DNA from: Aplidium turbinatum
Lineage: Eukaryota > Chordata > Ascidiacea > Aplousobranchia > Polyclinidae
Assembly (NCBI GenBank): GCA_918807975.1
Contig: OU964918.1
Location: forward strand, 6,882,001 to 6,946,000
Length of the DNA: 64,000 nucleotides
Reading direction: 5' to 3'
The translations under genes and the position numbers were made by a program. Below are positions 43,291 to 54,725 of the stretch, piece by piece. Position 1 is the first letter of the stretch, and the number at the start of each line of letters is the position of its first letter. Under the pieces are notes generated by a model. The model did no database searches and was not told the DNA's origin. It was given only the letters and a program-made list of their open reading frames with translations.

Positions 43291-44800
43291 TGTAAGGAAG
43301 CTGAGGTACAAGGCTCAGTTTCTCCTGTTTGGTGATGCTCATCAGAAGTTACGGAATTCTCACATTGTATGTTTCCAGAAATACCTAGATTGATTTGAAG
43401 AAATTCATAAATTTAATGAAGTGTGATAACACTTCAGAAAATGGCTCATTTTTCATCCATCCTTCAAGTATCTGCCAAGAGTGGTATGATCAAATTTATG
43501 TTTTTTGGCAGCTTTTCTCACAGATAAGTTATATTAAACAATGTCATGCAGAACATTATTTGAAGCTTCATTTGAAAAATTCCTTTTTAAATCTTTGGAT
43601 TGTTTTAACATTTTTAGGCATTTTCTGCAAAAAATCCTTTCAAAATCAGACAGGGACCTTTGAGACATGGTCTTAATTGACAGTGTCTCAAAGCTCCCCC
43701 ATCTCAAAAACTTTGAATTAAACGATGGTTTTACAAAACTCGACTTATTATCTCTCATAAAGCCTACAAATCTTGTAGAATACCTTACTACCTAGGGTGC
43801 TGCAACTGCAAGTGACCCCCTCTCTGCAGAATTCGCCGAAGGCGAACGCTCCGGCGGGGGGTCTGGGGAGCATACCCCCAGAAAATTTTGAAAAATTACA
43901 TTGAATTTGGTGCGTTCTGAGCGTATTTCCAGCAAAAATTGCAATGAAAATAATTGAAATTAATGTATGAATTACCTTTACAAAGAGTTGTCACAGACAT
44001 CAATTTTCATAATTCAGGTACAAGTAGATTTTATATAACGAGAAGTCTCAAATACAGGTGGAGTAGGCCTACTGTTTTTTAAAAAACTCCATGGTGTTAT
44101 GGGGTGCTGTGTGTTATGATTGAGGTTTATTCAATTTCTTCCAGCGCATACAAGCAATGACAAAGTGTCAACACATAAAAATAGCACTAGAAACAGCAGT
44201 CAATCATTAAAACACGCATAAGAAGTGTGTATTGCTGCAGCGAAATAAAATGCATGGTTATTGCACCTGAAATGAAACAAAGGCCTTTACAAAACATGTA
44301 CACAGCTAAGAAGCTGTACCTTCAGCCAGGGATACTATCTGTTAGGTTACTACATCCTGCCCCAAGGAGCGACGACAAATAAGAGGTAACACCATTCTGC
44401 CTCATAGTGAAATTTCTTCTGCTGGTTACAGTTTATAGTAAGTACCCAAGGACCAGGACTACATCACACAATATTTAAAATAAACAATTTTTCTTTGTTT
44501 ATTGGGGTAATATAGTTAGGAAGATAGACTATAATAGTTTGGAAGATGTAATCAAACATTAATATTGAAGTGAATGAAGAGACCAGGTTCAGATAATATA
44601 CTGTAGTTCTCGCAAGTTTTGCCTTGAATATTAACGTTTGACCGTGTTTTTTGATACAACCCTTTTGACGTACGAAGGAAGGCGAGGGCATTGCACCAAC
44701 AAAATTGAGCGGACAACATCGCAATGACACACACAGCTAACTCAGACAGATACCAAACCACGTAACACATTTAGAGGTGTGCTGACTTACACATTTAGGC
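43291..44800. other. Non-coding spacer with transposon-like scrap
   Basis: No supported gene. About 43808-43890 holds CCCCCTCTCTGCAG, GCCGAAGGCG and GGCGGGGGGTCTGGGGAGCA, a GC-rich block of a kind seen near the ends of several animal DNA transposons. Short frames elsewhere lack motifs. Confidence 0.35.
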
Positions 44801-44959
44801 GATGACGTCTACAGTCGGTCCAGTGCCGTGAACCATTTTGTTAGGAGGGCTAAGTCCAAATAATTTTCACGCATAACATTTATATAGCGCCACATCTACA
44901 GTGCAAACTATGCTCCTGGGTACTTTGCATGACAATGGTGATAAATAATACGGTATTTT

Positions 44960-46180
44960 CAGTCATAATGTTCAGTGAAATAGAACGTTCTCAAGCGAGT
45001 TTTGAATTCATTTAAATTTTCAGCTTCTTTTACATAAATAGGCAAACGATTCCAGCAACAGCTGGGAAAGTGCAATTTCTATATTGTGTCTTACATGAAG
45101 GGTTGCGCAAGAGCTATTGATGTTGAGAACGCAAAGTTTTGGCACGTTTGCAATGAACAAGCAAAGTGTCCAGATAGCTCTGCGCAAAACCATGGAAAAC
45201 TTTATAAATTTATAGACATTTGAAGCGAATACGATACAATACTGGAAGCCAATCAAGGGATTTTAGTATAGGAATAATATGCTCATGTTGACGCTTAAAG
45301 TAATTAGTAGACTGGCAGCATTCTAAACTCTTTGAAAACGCAAAATAGCACAATGTTATTTAACAATGAATTTGAATAATCAAGCCTGGATGTTACAAGT
45401 GCATGAGTTAAAGTTTTACAAGCATCAACATTTGTAGACTGTCTGATGGAAACAATATTTCTAAGATGAAAAAAGCAAGATTTAAGTGTCACTGACAAAG
45501 TTTTCCAAACACAAATGTTGATTTAATGTTACACCAAGCAATTTAATTGGGTTAGAAGAAGAAAGATTAATAATATCGTAACGTACTCAGGGTAAGGGTC
45601 ATGTCGTTAAACTTTGAAATACACCGTTTTGGAGAAAATGCAATAAACTCACATTTTTCGATTCAGTTTTAACATATTATAGTACACCCAATTTAAAATA
45701 TCAACAAAATATTTTTGGAATTTTGATTTAATACAACACAATAAATCTTCATCAGTAACATGCAAATACAATTGTATATCATCAGCATATGAGTGGTATG
45801 AAAGCCCATGTCGTTGTTGAGGCAAAACAAGACAAGGGCCGAGAACCAAGGGCCGAGAACAGAACCCTGAGCAACTCCAAAAGAAAAGAATGTTGCAGAA
45901 GACATTGAGTTTTCAATTGCTCCAGACTGAGTTCCGTCATAAAGATAAGGAGAGAACCAGTCAAGTGCCATTCCTATAATGCCAAAATCTGATTTGAGAC
46001 GATTTAGAAGAATTTTGTGATCAAAGGTAGCCTATCAAAAGCAGCTGAAAGATCAAGAGAAAGTAGAACAACGCTATGATTAGGCTACAGTCAAGTACAG
46101 TAACACTATCATTTCGGATTCTTAGTAAAGCTGTTTCTGTGGAGTGATGTTGACGATAAGCAGATTGATTGATATCATGG
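44960..46180 (-). pseudogene. L2-type LINE, decayed
   Basis: Minus-strand pieces in family order: INQSAYRQHHSTETALLRIR (near 46150), then GMALDWFSPYL and GVAQGSVLGP (45970-45850), then YNCICML remnants of the YADD region, then KSCFFHLRNIVSIRQ with LTHALVTSRLDYSNSLL (45480-45370). The C-terminal NRLPIYVKEAENLNEFKTRL lies near 45050-44975. This is the L2 reverse-transcriptase sequence from fingers to C-terminus. Frames change several times and the catalytic YADD is damaged. The 5' part is cut by the repeat element at 46186. Confidence 0.87.
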
Positions 46181-46185
46181 CCACC

Positions 46186-46930
46186 TAACCCAGCAAACAT
46201 TGTACTTCGGCCCAACGTAGTGTGACAGTTGGTAAAATAATGCTCCTCCGTTGGCACTACGTTGTGGCCGAAGTTGACCCAACGTATCTTGCACCATTCG
46301 TCGCAGTTGGGACAACTTCTTTAAAATGTTTGGGCCAACGTTATCCCAACTCTGCACCCAACGTAGTTCATCGTTGGTACCCTACGATGATCCAACGTAT
46401 TTTGCACCATTCATCGCAGTTGGGGCAACTTCTTTAAAATGTTTGGGCCAACGTTATCCCAACTCTGCACCCAACGTAGTTTATCGTTGGTATCCTACGA
46501 TGGCCCAACGTATTTTGCACCATTCATCGCAGTTGGGCCGACTTATTTTAAAATCTTTGGGCCAACGTTATCCCAACTCTACACCCAACGTAGTTCATCG
46601 TCGGTACCCTACGATGGCCCAACGTATTTTGCACCATTCATCGCAGTTGGGCCGACTTATTTTAAAATCTTTGGGCCAACGTTATCCCAACTCTACACCC
46701 AACGTAGTTCATCGTCGGTACCCTACGATGGCCCAATGTATTTTGCACCATTCGTCGCAGTTGAGCCGACTTATTTTAAAATCTTTGGGCCTACGTAATC
46801 CCAACTCTACTGCCAACGTAGTTCATCGTTGGTACCTACGCTGGCCAAACGCACTTTGCCCTTTTCGTCGCAGTTGGCCATACATATTTTGCACTAATCG
46901 TTGTAGTTGAGCAACGTTGGTTAAACTTAA
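46186..46930. mobile_element. Element with 114-bp tandem repeats and CCCAGCAAACATT end
   Basis: Starts CCCAGCAAACATTGTACTTC and contains about five units of 114 bp with CCAACGTATTTTGCACCATT, TCGCAGTTGG and GGGCCAACGTTATCCC. The period is 38 codons, so a long plus-strand frame (46326-46910) stays open by periodicity. The start resembles the end of the element at 56731-56990 read in reverse (CCCAGTAAACATTTTTCC, GGCCCAACGTTGG). It sits in the L2 LINE. Superfamily unknown; no transposase. Confidence 0.75.
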
Positions 46931-47920
46931 CCTGCAATTTCAAGTTGACACTGTCCTGATGATCCAATATGCCAATACGATGACCACCTTCTTGTACTGA
47001 GCAAATTTAAGTCAATGATGTAAACAAACGTAAAGTTGTTGAAAAATACATTTATTCGAATGGTAAAATGCACCACCCATGCACAATTCACAGCTACGAC
47101 AAGACATGCATAAAAGTCTAAAAACACAGTGGACTGAGGTACTTCATGCCTCATCAGAAGACTGCGCCTGGATGTAACAACGTGATCTGTGGCGGCCTCA
47201 AACGCAAGTACCTATAAAACAATATGCAACATTTGTAAAGAAAACAGGGATGAAAGAAAATATATTGTACAGTGCAAATTAGGTCGTGTTTACAGCACCG
47301 TGAAAGAACAGACTCTAATTGCTACATATCCCATGGATATGTGTATGCAACACCCAGTTATGTTACAATAACAAGCATTTTTTTAATACATCCTAACATT
47401 CCTCAGTATGTTTTAATTCTGTAATTCGTAGCCTATACGATGGGGTGGGGAATGGGTATACGGTTATGTTCTATCAACCTCTAACATTAATGGCCATTCG
47501 TTAATCGTGTTAATGCGGTTTGCCTTCTCTAACAAGTGCAAATTATTATTGTTATCGTTTGATAGATCTTAGAAGTCAAGTCTTAAAATGTGTGTATATT
47601 TCTTGAAGTTCTGCTCCAGCAATAAACTAATCGCTGGTTAAGTAAATAAAAATGCTTTTATTGCCCTTATTGAGAGAATAGTAACGATTTGTCAGTGACG
47701 GAGAGAACAAATGAACATACCCGCAGTACTTTTTGTAGCAAGACGTTTAAGCCAGCCCCCATCGCGGTCTTCCCACGTCTTAAACCAGTCGCCCAGTTTG
47801 TGGTCGATTTCTTGTAGAGTGCATGATTTCGTATTGCTCTGGACAACATCTATAAGTAAAGCAGTTTTGTAAACAAATAATGTTACATCGATTTTTATTT
47901 TTACACAATCATCTACAGCA
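46931..47920. other. Spacer, nothing recognised
   Basis: AT-rich. The 60-75 codon frames at 46927-47154, 47189-47371 and 47667-47849 have no recognised domain. Confidence 0.35.
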
Positions 47921-47924
47921 GTGG

Positions 47925-48267
47925 CCAGCGGCTCTTAACCTGTGGGTAATTACTCAATCTGGGGAAGTTTGAGGTCTTCCAGGGGGCAATGAGCAGAACA
48001 GTGCAAATTATTACCAATTTTTAATCAAACTTAAATCATTGTTGGGTTTGGCTTTGGCTATTCCATTCAATTGATTGCCAAAGACTAATAAAATTGGTAC
48101 GAATGGAATTAATTTTATGCTGCTGTTTGGAAGTCTTCACGAGAAGATGCAGAACAACGTGTTCTTGTCGAAGGTTGCTTATTTGTGCGACTTTTTCTCG
48201 GACATAAACGCCTTGAACTGCTTGCAGGGCAAATGGACAAGGTTATGGGATTTAATAGACAAATAAT
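47925..48267 (+). pseudogene. hAT (ZBED5/GTF2IRD2-like) fragment
   Basis: CAGTGGCCAGCGGCTCTTAACC at the left resembles a hAT terminus. The frame 48075-48266 reads LLFGSLHEKMQNNVFLSKVA, YLCDFFSDINALNCLQGKW, then LWDLIDK, matching the F...LAYL.DIF..LN.LNLQLQG....I.DL.DKI block in the hAT C-terminal half. No right end found. Confidence 0.65.
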
Positions 48268-48715
48268 AGATTTAAGATGCCCAACATGCTTAATTGCTTA
48301 AAGTGGGATAACGGGTCAGAAAAGGTTAAGAACGTTGCTCTACAGAGTCTACAGTCTGTTTCACGTGCGTGGCACGATCATCAGGAGAGCTGTAATGAAA
48401 ATAAAAGCGAGGACATCACCATAAGCATAGCCGCCGAACCCACGAAGGTCGGCCTTCCCGACCTTTTCGCAGAGAAGGCCACCCTTCCCTGCGAAATCGG
48501 CCAGATCAACTTTCTAATCTCATCTTGTTTATTGCACACGAGTAAACAGCAGGTGTTTTTCAACTAGATCTAGACTGAGGCATTAATCAGGGATAGTAAA
48601 CAGCAAATTGACAAAAAAGATTACGAAAAAGGTAAACTTCAGATGCTGCAAAACTTATGATATATCCAAGGTTGTTATTTCATTGAAAATTAATCATGAA
48701 CAGTAAGTCGGAATG
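48268..48715. other. Spacer with a hydrophilic 96-codon frame
   Basis: The frame 48277-48567 (MPNMLNCLKWDNGSEKVKNV...) shows no recognised domain. Its middle, SIAAEPTKVGLPDLFAEKAT, lies in a GC-richer stretch that contains the inverted word AAGGTCGGCCTTCCCGACCTT. Coding status unclear. Confidence 0.25.
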
Positions 48716-48935
48716 ACCCGTTTCGGTGAGTGCGATTCGGTGAGTCCGATTCGGTTAGTCCGATCCCTTAACGGGGGATTTTTTCAATTTTTTTTTTAAA
48801 TTATTGGGTACCGTACCGTAGCCTAATTATTATTGCCGTTTTAGGGTTAGGGGTTAGGAGTTAAGGTTAGGGGTTAGAAGTTAGGAACTCACCGAATCAG
48901 ACTCACCGAATCGGACTCACCAAATAGTAGCAGAC
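48716..48935. repeat. Foldback element with GGTTAG core
   Basis: The left arm has tandem TCGGTGAGTCCGATTCGG words (48722-48765); the right arm has the complement CACCGAATCGGACTCACC (48886-48930). The centre (48843-48880) is TTAGGGTTAGGGGTTAGG-like, a degenerate telomere-type run. Confidence 0.75.
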
Positions 48936-48996
48936 CCCAGTAAGTATTCTTTCTGGAGACGATATCATACCAACAAAAGGTGAATACAAAACTTAA

Positions 48997-51900
48997 CACT
49001 TTGCTCCTCAAGGGGAGGCCAGATTTGGCCCCCCCCTCATATTTCCTTTGATTATTTGAAGCACAGTAACGCCATGCACTTGGTTTTTCTTGACTTTTCC
49101 TAAAATTGCCAGGCGGATCTGATGATATTAAATTTGATGCTAAAAGTTGTGTAGTTTTCTTGTAAATTCAAGATTTTGGTGAATTTTTGCTATTTCTAGC
49201 TCACTTCCAGCAAAGCGTGAAATGGATTACATTGCGATAACAAGCCATAAGCTCATAATTGCTTCGTGCATCGATATGCGCGAGCAGAGAGAAACATCCT
49301 CTTGTTTTCCTTTGTTTGGTTTGACCTCAATAATACAAAGCGCGTTATTTCTTATGCCATAAAAGAAAAGCCAGTGATCACAAAGCTGTTAATTAGAAAC
49401 AATAATAGCAAACGTTTTTTGCGTTATTAGCTCTACAAAGAAGAATAGCAATCCACGATCAAAATAGTAGGCTATGTAGGCCACAAACTATTCAAACCAG
49501 TTGTTTCAAGCAGATAATATTCATTGACAAATAAAAAACGTTACAATAAGAAATCTTCTCTTGGGTAAATGCACGAAAACCTGGTTTCGAAATAAACGTT
49601 CTATGGAAATGCTCTCAGTGACAAAACTTGCAATTGAGGAAATGTATCACCGCAAATGCTTTTGGGAGAGGCCGAAGAAATGGCGTTTTTGCAAACAGTA
49701 GTTGTGAGATACACTCAAAATTATGAGATAGGCTCCATTTACACGTAGCAGCTAACTCGATGGCTACATGTCCCTTCCCTGCTTTATGTTGCCTACTTGT
49801 TGTTATGTCCTGCATTTTTGTTTCACAGCGCACTGTGTGTTGTTCCAAAGAGCGCAAAATAAAGATGATAATGCCTCATCTACATCACTAAATATTTTGT
49901 AATGTAGAAGAGGCATAAAGCTAGGCGTCACATCAGATAAACAACAAATCAGCTTTTTTCATCATTGATTCAACATCTGAATACGTTGCGCCAATGTATA
50001 AGAGGTCGGCTATTGTGAAGACCCGCCATTTATAAACGATCCGATTATACCAAAAGTGGGACAAACTAGTGGATCAAAGAATGAATAAACAATGCTGAGA
50101 AAACTAAATCTAGGTGACGAACAATACCGATGTCTTCATTTATCTTGGAAAAATGCTGCCTAAACTTGTCAACAAAAAATACCGTAAATAACGGCAAGGA
50201 CCCGAAAGCAGAATTTTCTCGACTTTAGCATGAATGTGGTCAGACATCTACAGTAATAATTCCACACATACAATAACGGGCACTCAACGGCTGTAAGATA
50301 CATAATAATCAACCTGGTTCTGGGCCGTTTGTGTAACAGCTTAGGGGAAGACACTACTTGAAATGATGCACCACACAAAAGATTTTCAATGAAGACTGAG
50401 TCTAAAAACCGATGTGGATTGTGCTGCACAATGACTTCAAGTTTCGGACAGAAAAGGCACAAAAATATCACGATAAAAATAAAGACCTTGTGGGAAATTT
50501 TCGAGAATCATAACACGATGCAAATACCATAAACGCGTAGTTTGCATGCTGCTCTAAGCTGGCCGGCAACCACAAAGGTAGACAATACAGGCAGTTTATA
50601 ATTCGAACAACGCAATAAACATTATAAATACGTAAACCGACAATTTTCTTTTACAAACGTTTTACGTCTAATGGTAAATTTTCCCCCAACAATTTTTTGT
50701 GAAGCGCTTGCAAACCACGGTTTTGTAAAATAATTCATCATTATTATTTTTTACTTCTCGGATATTGTAAAACGTCATCAGCAAAATCACAAAAAAAAAT
50801 TTTATTACTTCAATGTAGTAGGCCTAAGAATTTTTTATAGAATTGTAGCCACGTTGTTTCAACAAAGAAGCCATTTTTTGGCAATACAAAGTTATAGAAA
50901 ATAATTTGCAATCCTGCAAATGTTTGGAAAGAATCTAGGAAGTCTTCTCACAATCTGGCACAAAATAATTATGTTTATTGTATCTCTGCAATATTTTTTA
51001 CGACAAACTTTGAAGCTTCGTTATAATCATTTTTATCTTTGAAGTCAAAAGTTAATTTTTTTTTGGCCAGAAACATAATCGCTGCCTTGCTGATGTTGTC
51101 GCCTTTACGCGTATTTTTTGTGTTTCAAACAATGACGACCCAGTCAGCAATCCAGTCCTTTTACATTGATTCAACATTTGTAAACGTTAAATTTATGTAG
51201 CTTTGCTGACTGTGGGTATTTCACATTTCCTTTGTTTACGCATGTTGATCAATTCGCTGTTGCATTGTTTCGACGCTGGCGAACTAAAAATGTATTTTCA
51301 AATTGATTGACACAATCTTCAATAAAAAGTTTAGCTTCGAACTTAGCTTTGTTGAGGTAAATGCTGTATTGTTTGTGGATGTAATTTATGAGTCATGTTT
51401 ATAAACACTCGTAAGCGAAATGAGTTATGATGTAGCCTGCATGATATTTGTGATGCGACTTGACACAAATCCACAATTTCAAAAGCACCTAATTTGAACT
51501 TAGAAATTTCAGATAATTTCAACAACTTGTTCAATTGTCTTCTCTCTACTAAAAATATTCATACTACAAACTCAATTGTAGACCTAAAATACACAAACGA
51601 AGATGTAAACAGCTATTCAAGCAGGCTAAGCTGTTACTTATGAGAAGTTTGGTTCCATAAAACTACAAGCTGGCCATGAGTTTGGGAATGCATTAGTTTA
51701 GGACAAAAATGTAAGACAACAAACGCAGTTTTTTTTTTCAAATTCGTGTAACAATATTACTCTGATTGTAACTATTTTAGAATCAGTGAGTAGCTTACAA
51801 TAAGATTTGCTCGCAAGTCGTAAGTAAATCTTTATCAATGCAATGATTCGGCACACCGCACACACACTTCGTGCGTTCGCTCGAGCTCTTTGTTATTCAG

Positions 51901-52182
51901 AACTTTGCATGAAATCGGATTAGCACGGTAATTAAATAGCGGCAAGATAAATCAAAATTGTCGTTTTTGGGTACCTTTGCAAAAATTGAAATATCAAGTT
52001 TAACATTTAAAATTTTAAAATAATGACTTTTCAAACTTATAGACAAATGATTTTTTTTCACACCAGTGCAACTTCTGTTGAAATAGCACCAGCGGATAAC
52101 ACGTAACAGCTGATTGAATTTGATCCAAAAACGGCCCCCCCTTGAGCAGTTAACTTCCAAAAAAACGTTGAAAAGCAAAGGG
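48997..52182. mobile_element. Possible TTAA-target (piggyBac-like) non-autonomous element
   Basis: TTAA lies at both edges (48993-48996 and 52183-52186). The termini CACTTTGCTCCTCAAGG and CCCTTTGCTTTTCAACG (complement of the right end) agree in the CnCTTTGCT start seen in piggyBac-type elements, and CTCAAGGGG....GGCC blocks recur just inside both ends. About 3.2 kb with no transposase recognised; frames of 60-100 codons inside have no motif. It would sit in the intron downstream of the DUF4806-like exon. Confidence 0.45.
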
Positions 52183-52199
52183 TTAAACAAACTACTTAC

Positions 52200-52440
52200 C
52201 TACGACCATGTTCTTTAAGTTTTGCATGGAATCAAAAGAAAACTTTTTCTCTCCACTTAATTTATTTTCCCCTTCCCGGTCCGCGAGACGTAATTTGCGA
52301 CTTCGTTTAACATCACCTGAGGCATCAATCGATTAACCGTGTCGTATAGGCTTTTTCCTCCTATACGACACAGTTGTTTGAACTGCAATAGAACAGATGG
52401 ATGTTGAAATGCATAAGCCGAGATTGTTAAAACAGCATAG
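52200..52440 (-). pseudogene. DUF4806-like exon, frame interrupted
   Basis: The minus strand reads LQFKQLCRIGGKSLYDTVNR then LMPQVMLNEVANYVSRTGKG, resembling DUF4806 domains (GG.....V.RI...L.....LA....W.G..GK..F). The frame meets a stop at 52257, but a second frame continues KLSGEKKFSFDSMQNLKNMV up to a good donor (GTAAGT, starting at 52199 on this strand), so a one-base frame change is likely. DUF4806 proteins are of unknown function and often multi-copy. It may be a host exon or a gene copied by transposons. The open frame extends upstream to 52550 without recognisable sequence. Confidence 0.38.
52335..52375. repeat. 12-bp perfect hairpin inside the DUF4806-like exon
   Basis: GTGTCGTATAGG (52339-52350) and CCTATACGACAC (52360-52371) are separated by nine bases; pairing can extend outward past one mismatch (AAC/GTT). 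It falls in codons for CRIGGKSLYDTV. Confidence 0.7.
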
Positions 52441-53364
52441 AAAGCAGTCCCATCAAACAGTCGCGGTGCGTACCAGGCTACCAGCGTACATAGGCGTCGA
52501 AATAGGGTGGGCCGGGTGGGCTTTATTTTAACAAAATATGTTTTGCCCACCCTGTTTTCATGACACCTATGAAGTGTTCGTTACAATTATTTCCGTTTTT
52601 GTTTTTAGCTGAATTATCCAACCAACTGCAGTGCAACCTCCGATGACTTGCAATAAACAAGATCACAGATATGCGTAAATCAAGCGCACAATACCACATT
52701 CCAATTGACAACTTTGAAGGTGGCTATGTAAATGAACCCAAACCTCCAAACAGCAACATTGATACCAACATCAGATTGTTCCAAATTCCAGTTATTAACA
52801 TCAAGGCTAAATATTTTCACCAAGTTGTCAACTTAAACCTCAAAGATATCAAGCATCTGCTCATGTATTTGGATTAAAACGTAGAGATGGCCTCATCACT
52901 ATCAGACAAAAACTAAAGTCCCGAAAGCTGACAAAATTCTTCAATACCAAACATGATTTTAATGTTTGTGCAGACTAATACTGTGTGATGCTGAAACCAG
53001 ATTTGAAATTTTTGTGTTTTCAATATGGAGTTGTGTGATACAAACCATACAACAGCATGTCTGTAAGAATGTGAAGGACTGATTCACACTAAGCGTTTTG
53101 ACTCCAATATGACATTTGAAATACAAATTAAATATGCACACAATGAATTCAGTTTATTTAAGAATTTCTAAAACAAAACTATATTCTGCCTCATTGAAGC
53201 CGAACTGTGACAGTGTGAATCAGCCATAAAAATAGTGGGTTACTCGAAGTCCACTTTGAAACTAGACTGTTTTATTAATTCTTTGATTGCTAAGATCAAG
53301 TGTATTTATACTAGAAGAGAACTTCATTTGTTTGAGTAAGTTTTTAAAAGTAGTTCTACTTGGG
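52441..53364. other. Spacer, nothing recognised
   Basis: Includes a 68-codon plus-strand frame (52671-52877, MRKSSAQYHIPIDNFEGGYV...) without recognised domain. The rest is AT-rich. Confidence 0.35.
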
Positions 53365-54195
53365 TGCAACCTAGTTCGTACCCTGAACAGTTCGTACCCT
53401 GAAAAGATCGAGAGAAAAAATTAAAAAAAGCCGAAGTCGCTGATCGCAGTTTCATAGCACAAAGCCGAACTCGCTGATCGGAGCTTCCGCAAACAAACTC
53501 GAGGGTTAGGGTTAGCGGAAACTACGGAAAAATGAAACAGCGGAAAAATATTTGCGGAAACTGCGATCAGCGAGGGTTAGAGCATAGATTACTCTATGGT
53601 TAGGGTAAAGGTTACCGGGAACTGCAGTTAACGGAAACTGCAAAACTACGAAAAAATGTTTGCGGAAACTGCGATCAGCGAGGGTTAGGGTTAGAGCATA
53701 GATTACTCTATGGTTAAGGTAAAGGTTAGCGGAAACTGCAGTTAGCAGAAATTGCGAAACAATGTTTGCGGAAACTGCGATCAGCGAGGATTAGGGTTAG
53801 AGCATAGATTACTCTATGGTTAGAGACTTAAAGTTAGGGTAAGGGTTAGCGGAAACTATGGAAAAATGTTTGCGGAAACTGCGATCAGCGAAGGTTAGGG
53901 TTAGAGCATAGATTAGTCTATGGTTAGGGTTAGCGGAAACTGCGGAAAAATGTTTGCGGAAACTGCGATGAGTGAGGGTTAGTGTTAGGATAGGGTTACT
54001 GTTAAGGTTAGCGGAAACTGCGATCAGCGACTTCGGCTTTGTGCTATCTTTCCCTCGATCTTTTCAGGGGGAAAATTTTAAAATGTTTGCGGAAACTGCG
54101 ATCAGCGACTTTCGCTTTTTTTAATGTTTTCTCTCGATCTTTTCATGGTACGAACTGAGAGTACGAACTGTTCAGGGTACGAACTAGGTTGCATC
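53365..54195. mobile_element. Foldback element with tandem GGGTTAG/AGCGGAAACT core
   Basis: Long inverted ends: GTGCAACCTAGTTCGTACCC at the left and GATGCAACCTAGTTCGTACC as the complement of the right end, running inward through AAAAGATCGAGAGAAAA and GTCGCTGATCGCAGTTT for over 100 bp. Between them are about five copies of a roughly 95-bp unit containing TTTGCGGAAACTGCGATCAG, GGGTTAGGGTTAGAGCATAG and ATTACTCTATGGTTAGGG. No coding capacity. The right end recurs at 54590. Confidence 0.85.
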
Positions 54196-54589
54196 CGTTC
54201 TACTTGATGGGGTATGTTTCACAGTCATAAGATCAATCATTATACACTTTTGACATCGCACCCACTGCATCAGTGCTTGATTTTACTTTAAAAAATCAGT
54301 AATTTGCTTGTAACTTTTTTTCTGTACATTTTTAAGAGAAAGTTCTTTGGAAATAAGATAGAAACATGTTACTTCTGCAGCATTTAAGCCAAAAACTAAC
54401 TTTCTAGTATAAGCGGTTATCAAGATATGGCAAAATTAGCTATTTTCAGCTTGTTTAGTGAAATTGCACGGCCACTAGAGGGTGCAAGAACCCAAAATTA
54501 TGATAGAAGTATTTCATTTGATATTTGGGGCCATATTTGATATTTGGAGCCATATTTCATTTGATATTTGGATCCTAAGAGTTTTTGTT
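54196..54589. other. Spacer between foldback element and its extra right end
   Basis: Contains three near repeats of ATTTGATATTTGG at about 54515-54570. No gene. Confidence 0.4.
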
Positions 54590-54725
54590 TGTTTGCGGAA
54601 AAATTTTAAAATGTTTGCAGAAACTGTGATCAGCGACTTCGGCTTTTTTTAATTTTTTTCTCGATCTTTTCAAGGTACGAACTGACGGTACGAATTGTTC
54701 ATGGTACTAATTAGGTTGCATCCGA
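54590..54725. repeat. Extra right end of the foldback element
   Basis: Matches 54070-54190: TTTTAAAATGTTTGCAGAAA, GCGACTTCGGCTTTTTTTAA, CTCGATCTTTTCAAGGTACG and the AGGTTGCATCCG end. It shows a partial second copy or a duplication of the end. Confidence 0.82.

Noticed and set aside
46160-46200. Similarity of GATATCATGGCCACCT to the end of the foldback MITE (57378-57400, complement)
   Set aside because: Only about 16 bases match, and they are explained by L2 coding sequence at that place.
46326-46910. A 194-codon plus-strand open frame
   Set aside because: It repeats a 38-residue unit because the underlying 114-bp satellite has a period divisible by three. Two other frames do the same.
53500-54000. 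TTAGGG-like runs considered as an internal telomere
   Set aside because: Units are interspersed with a 95-bp complex repeat and bounded by inverted arms, unlike a telomere tract.
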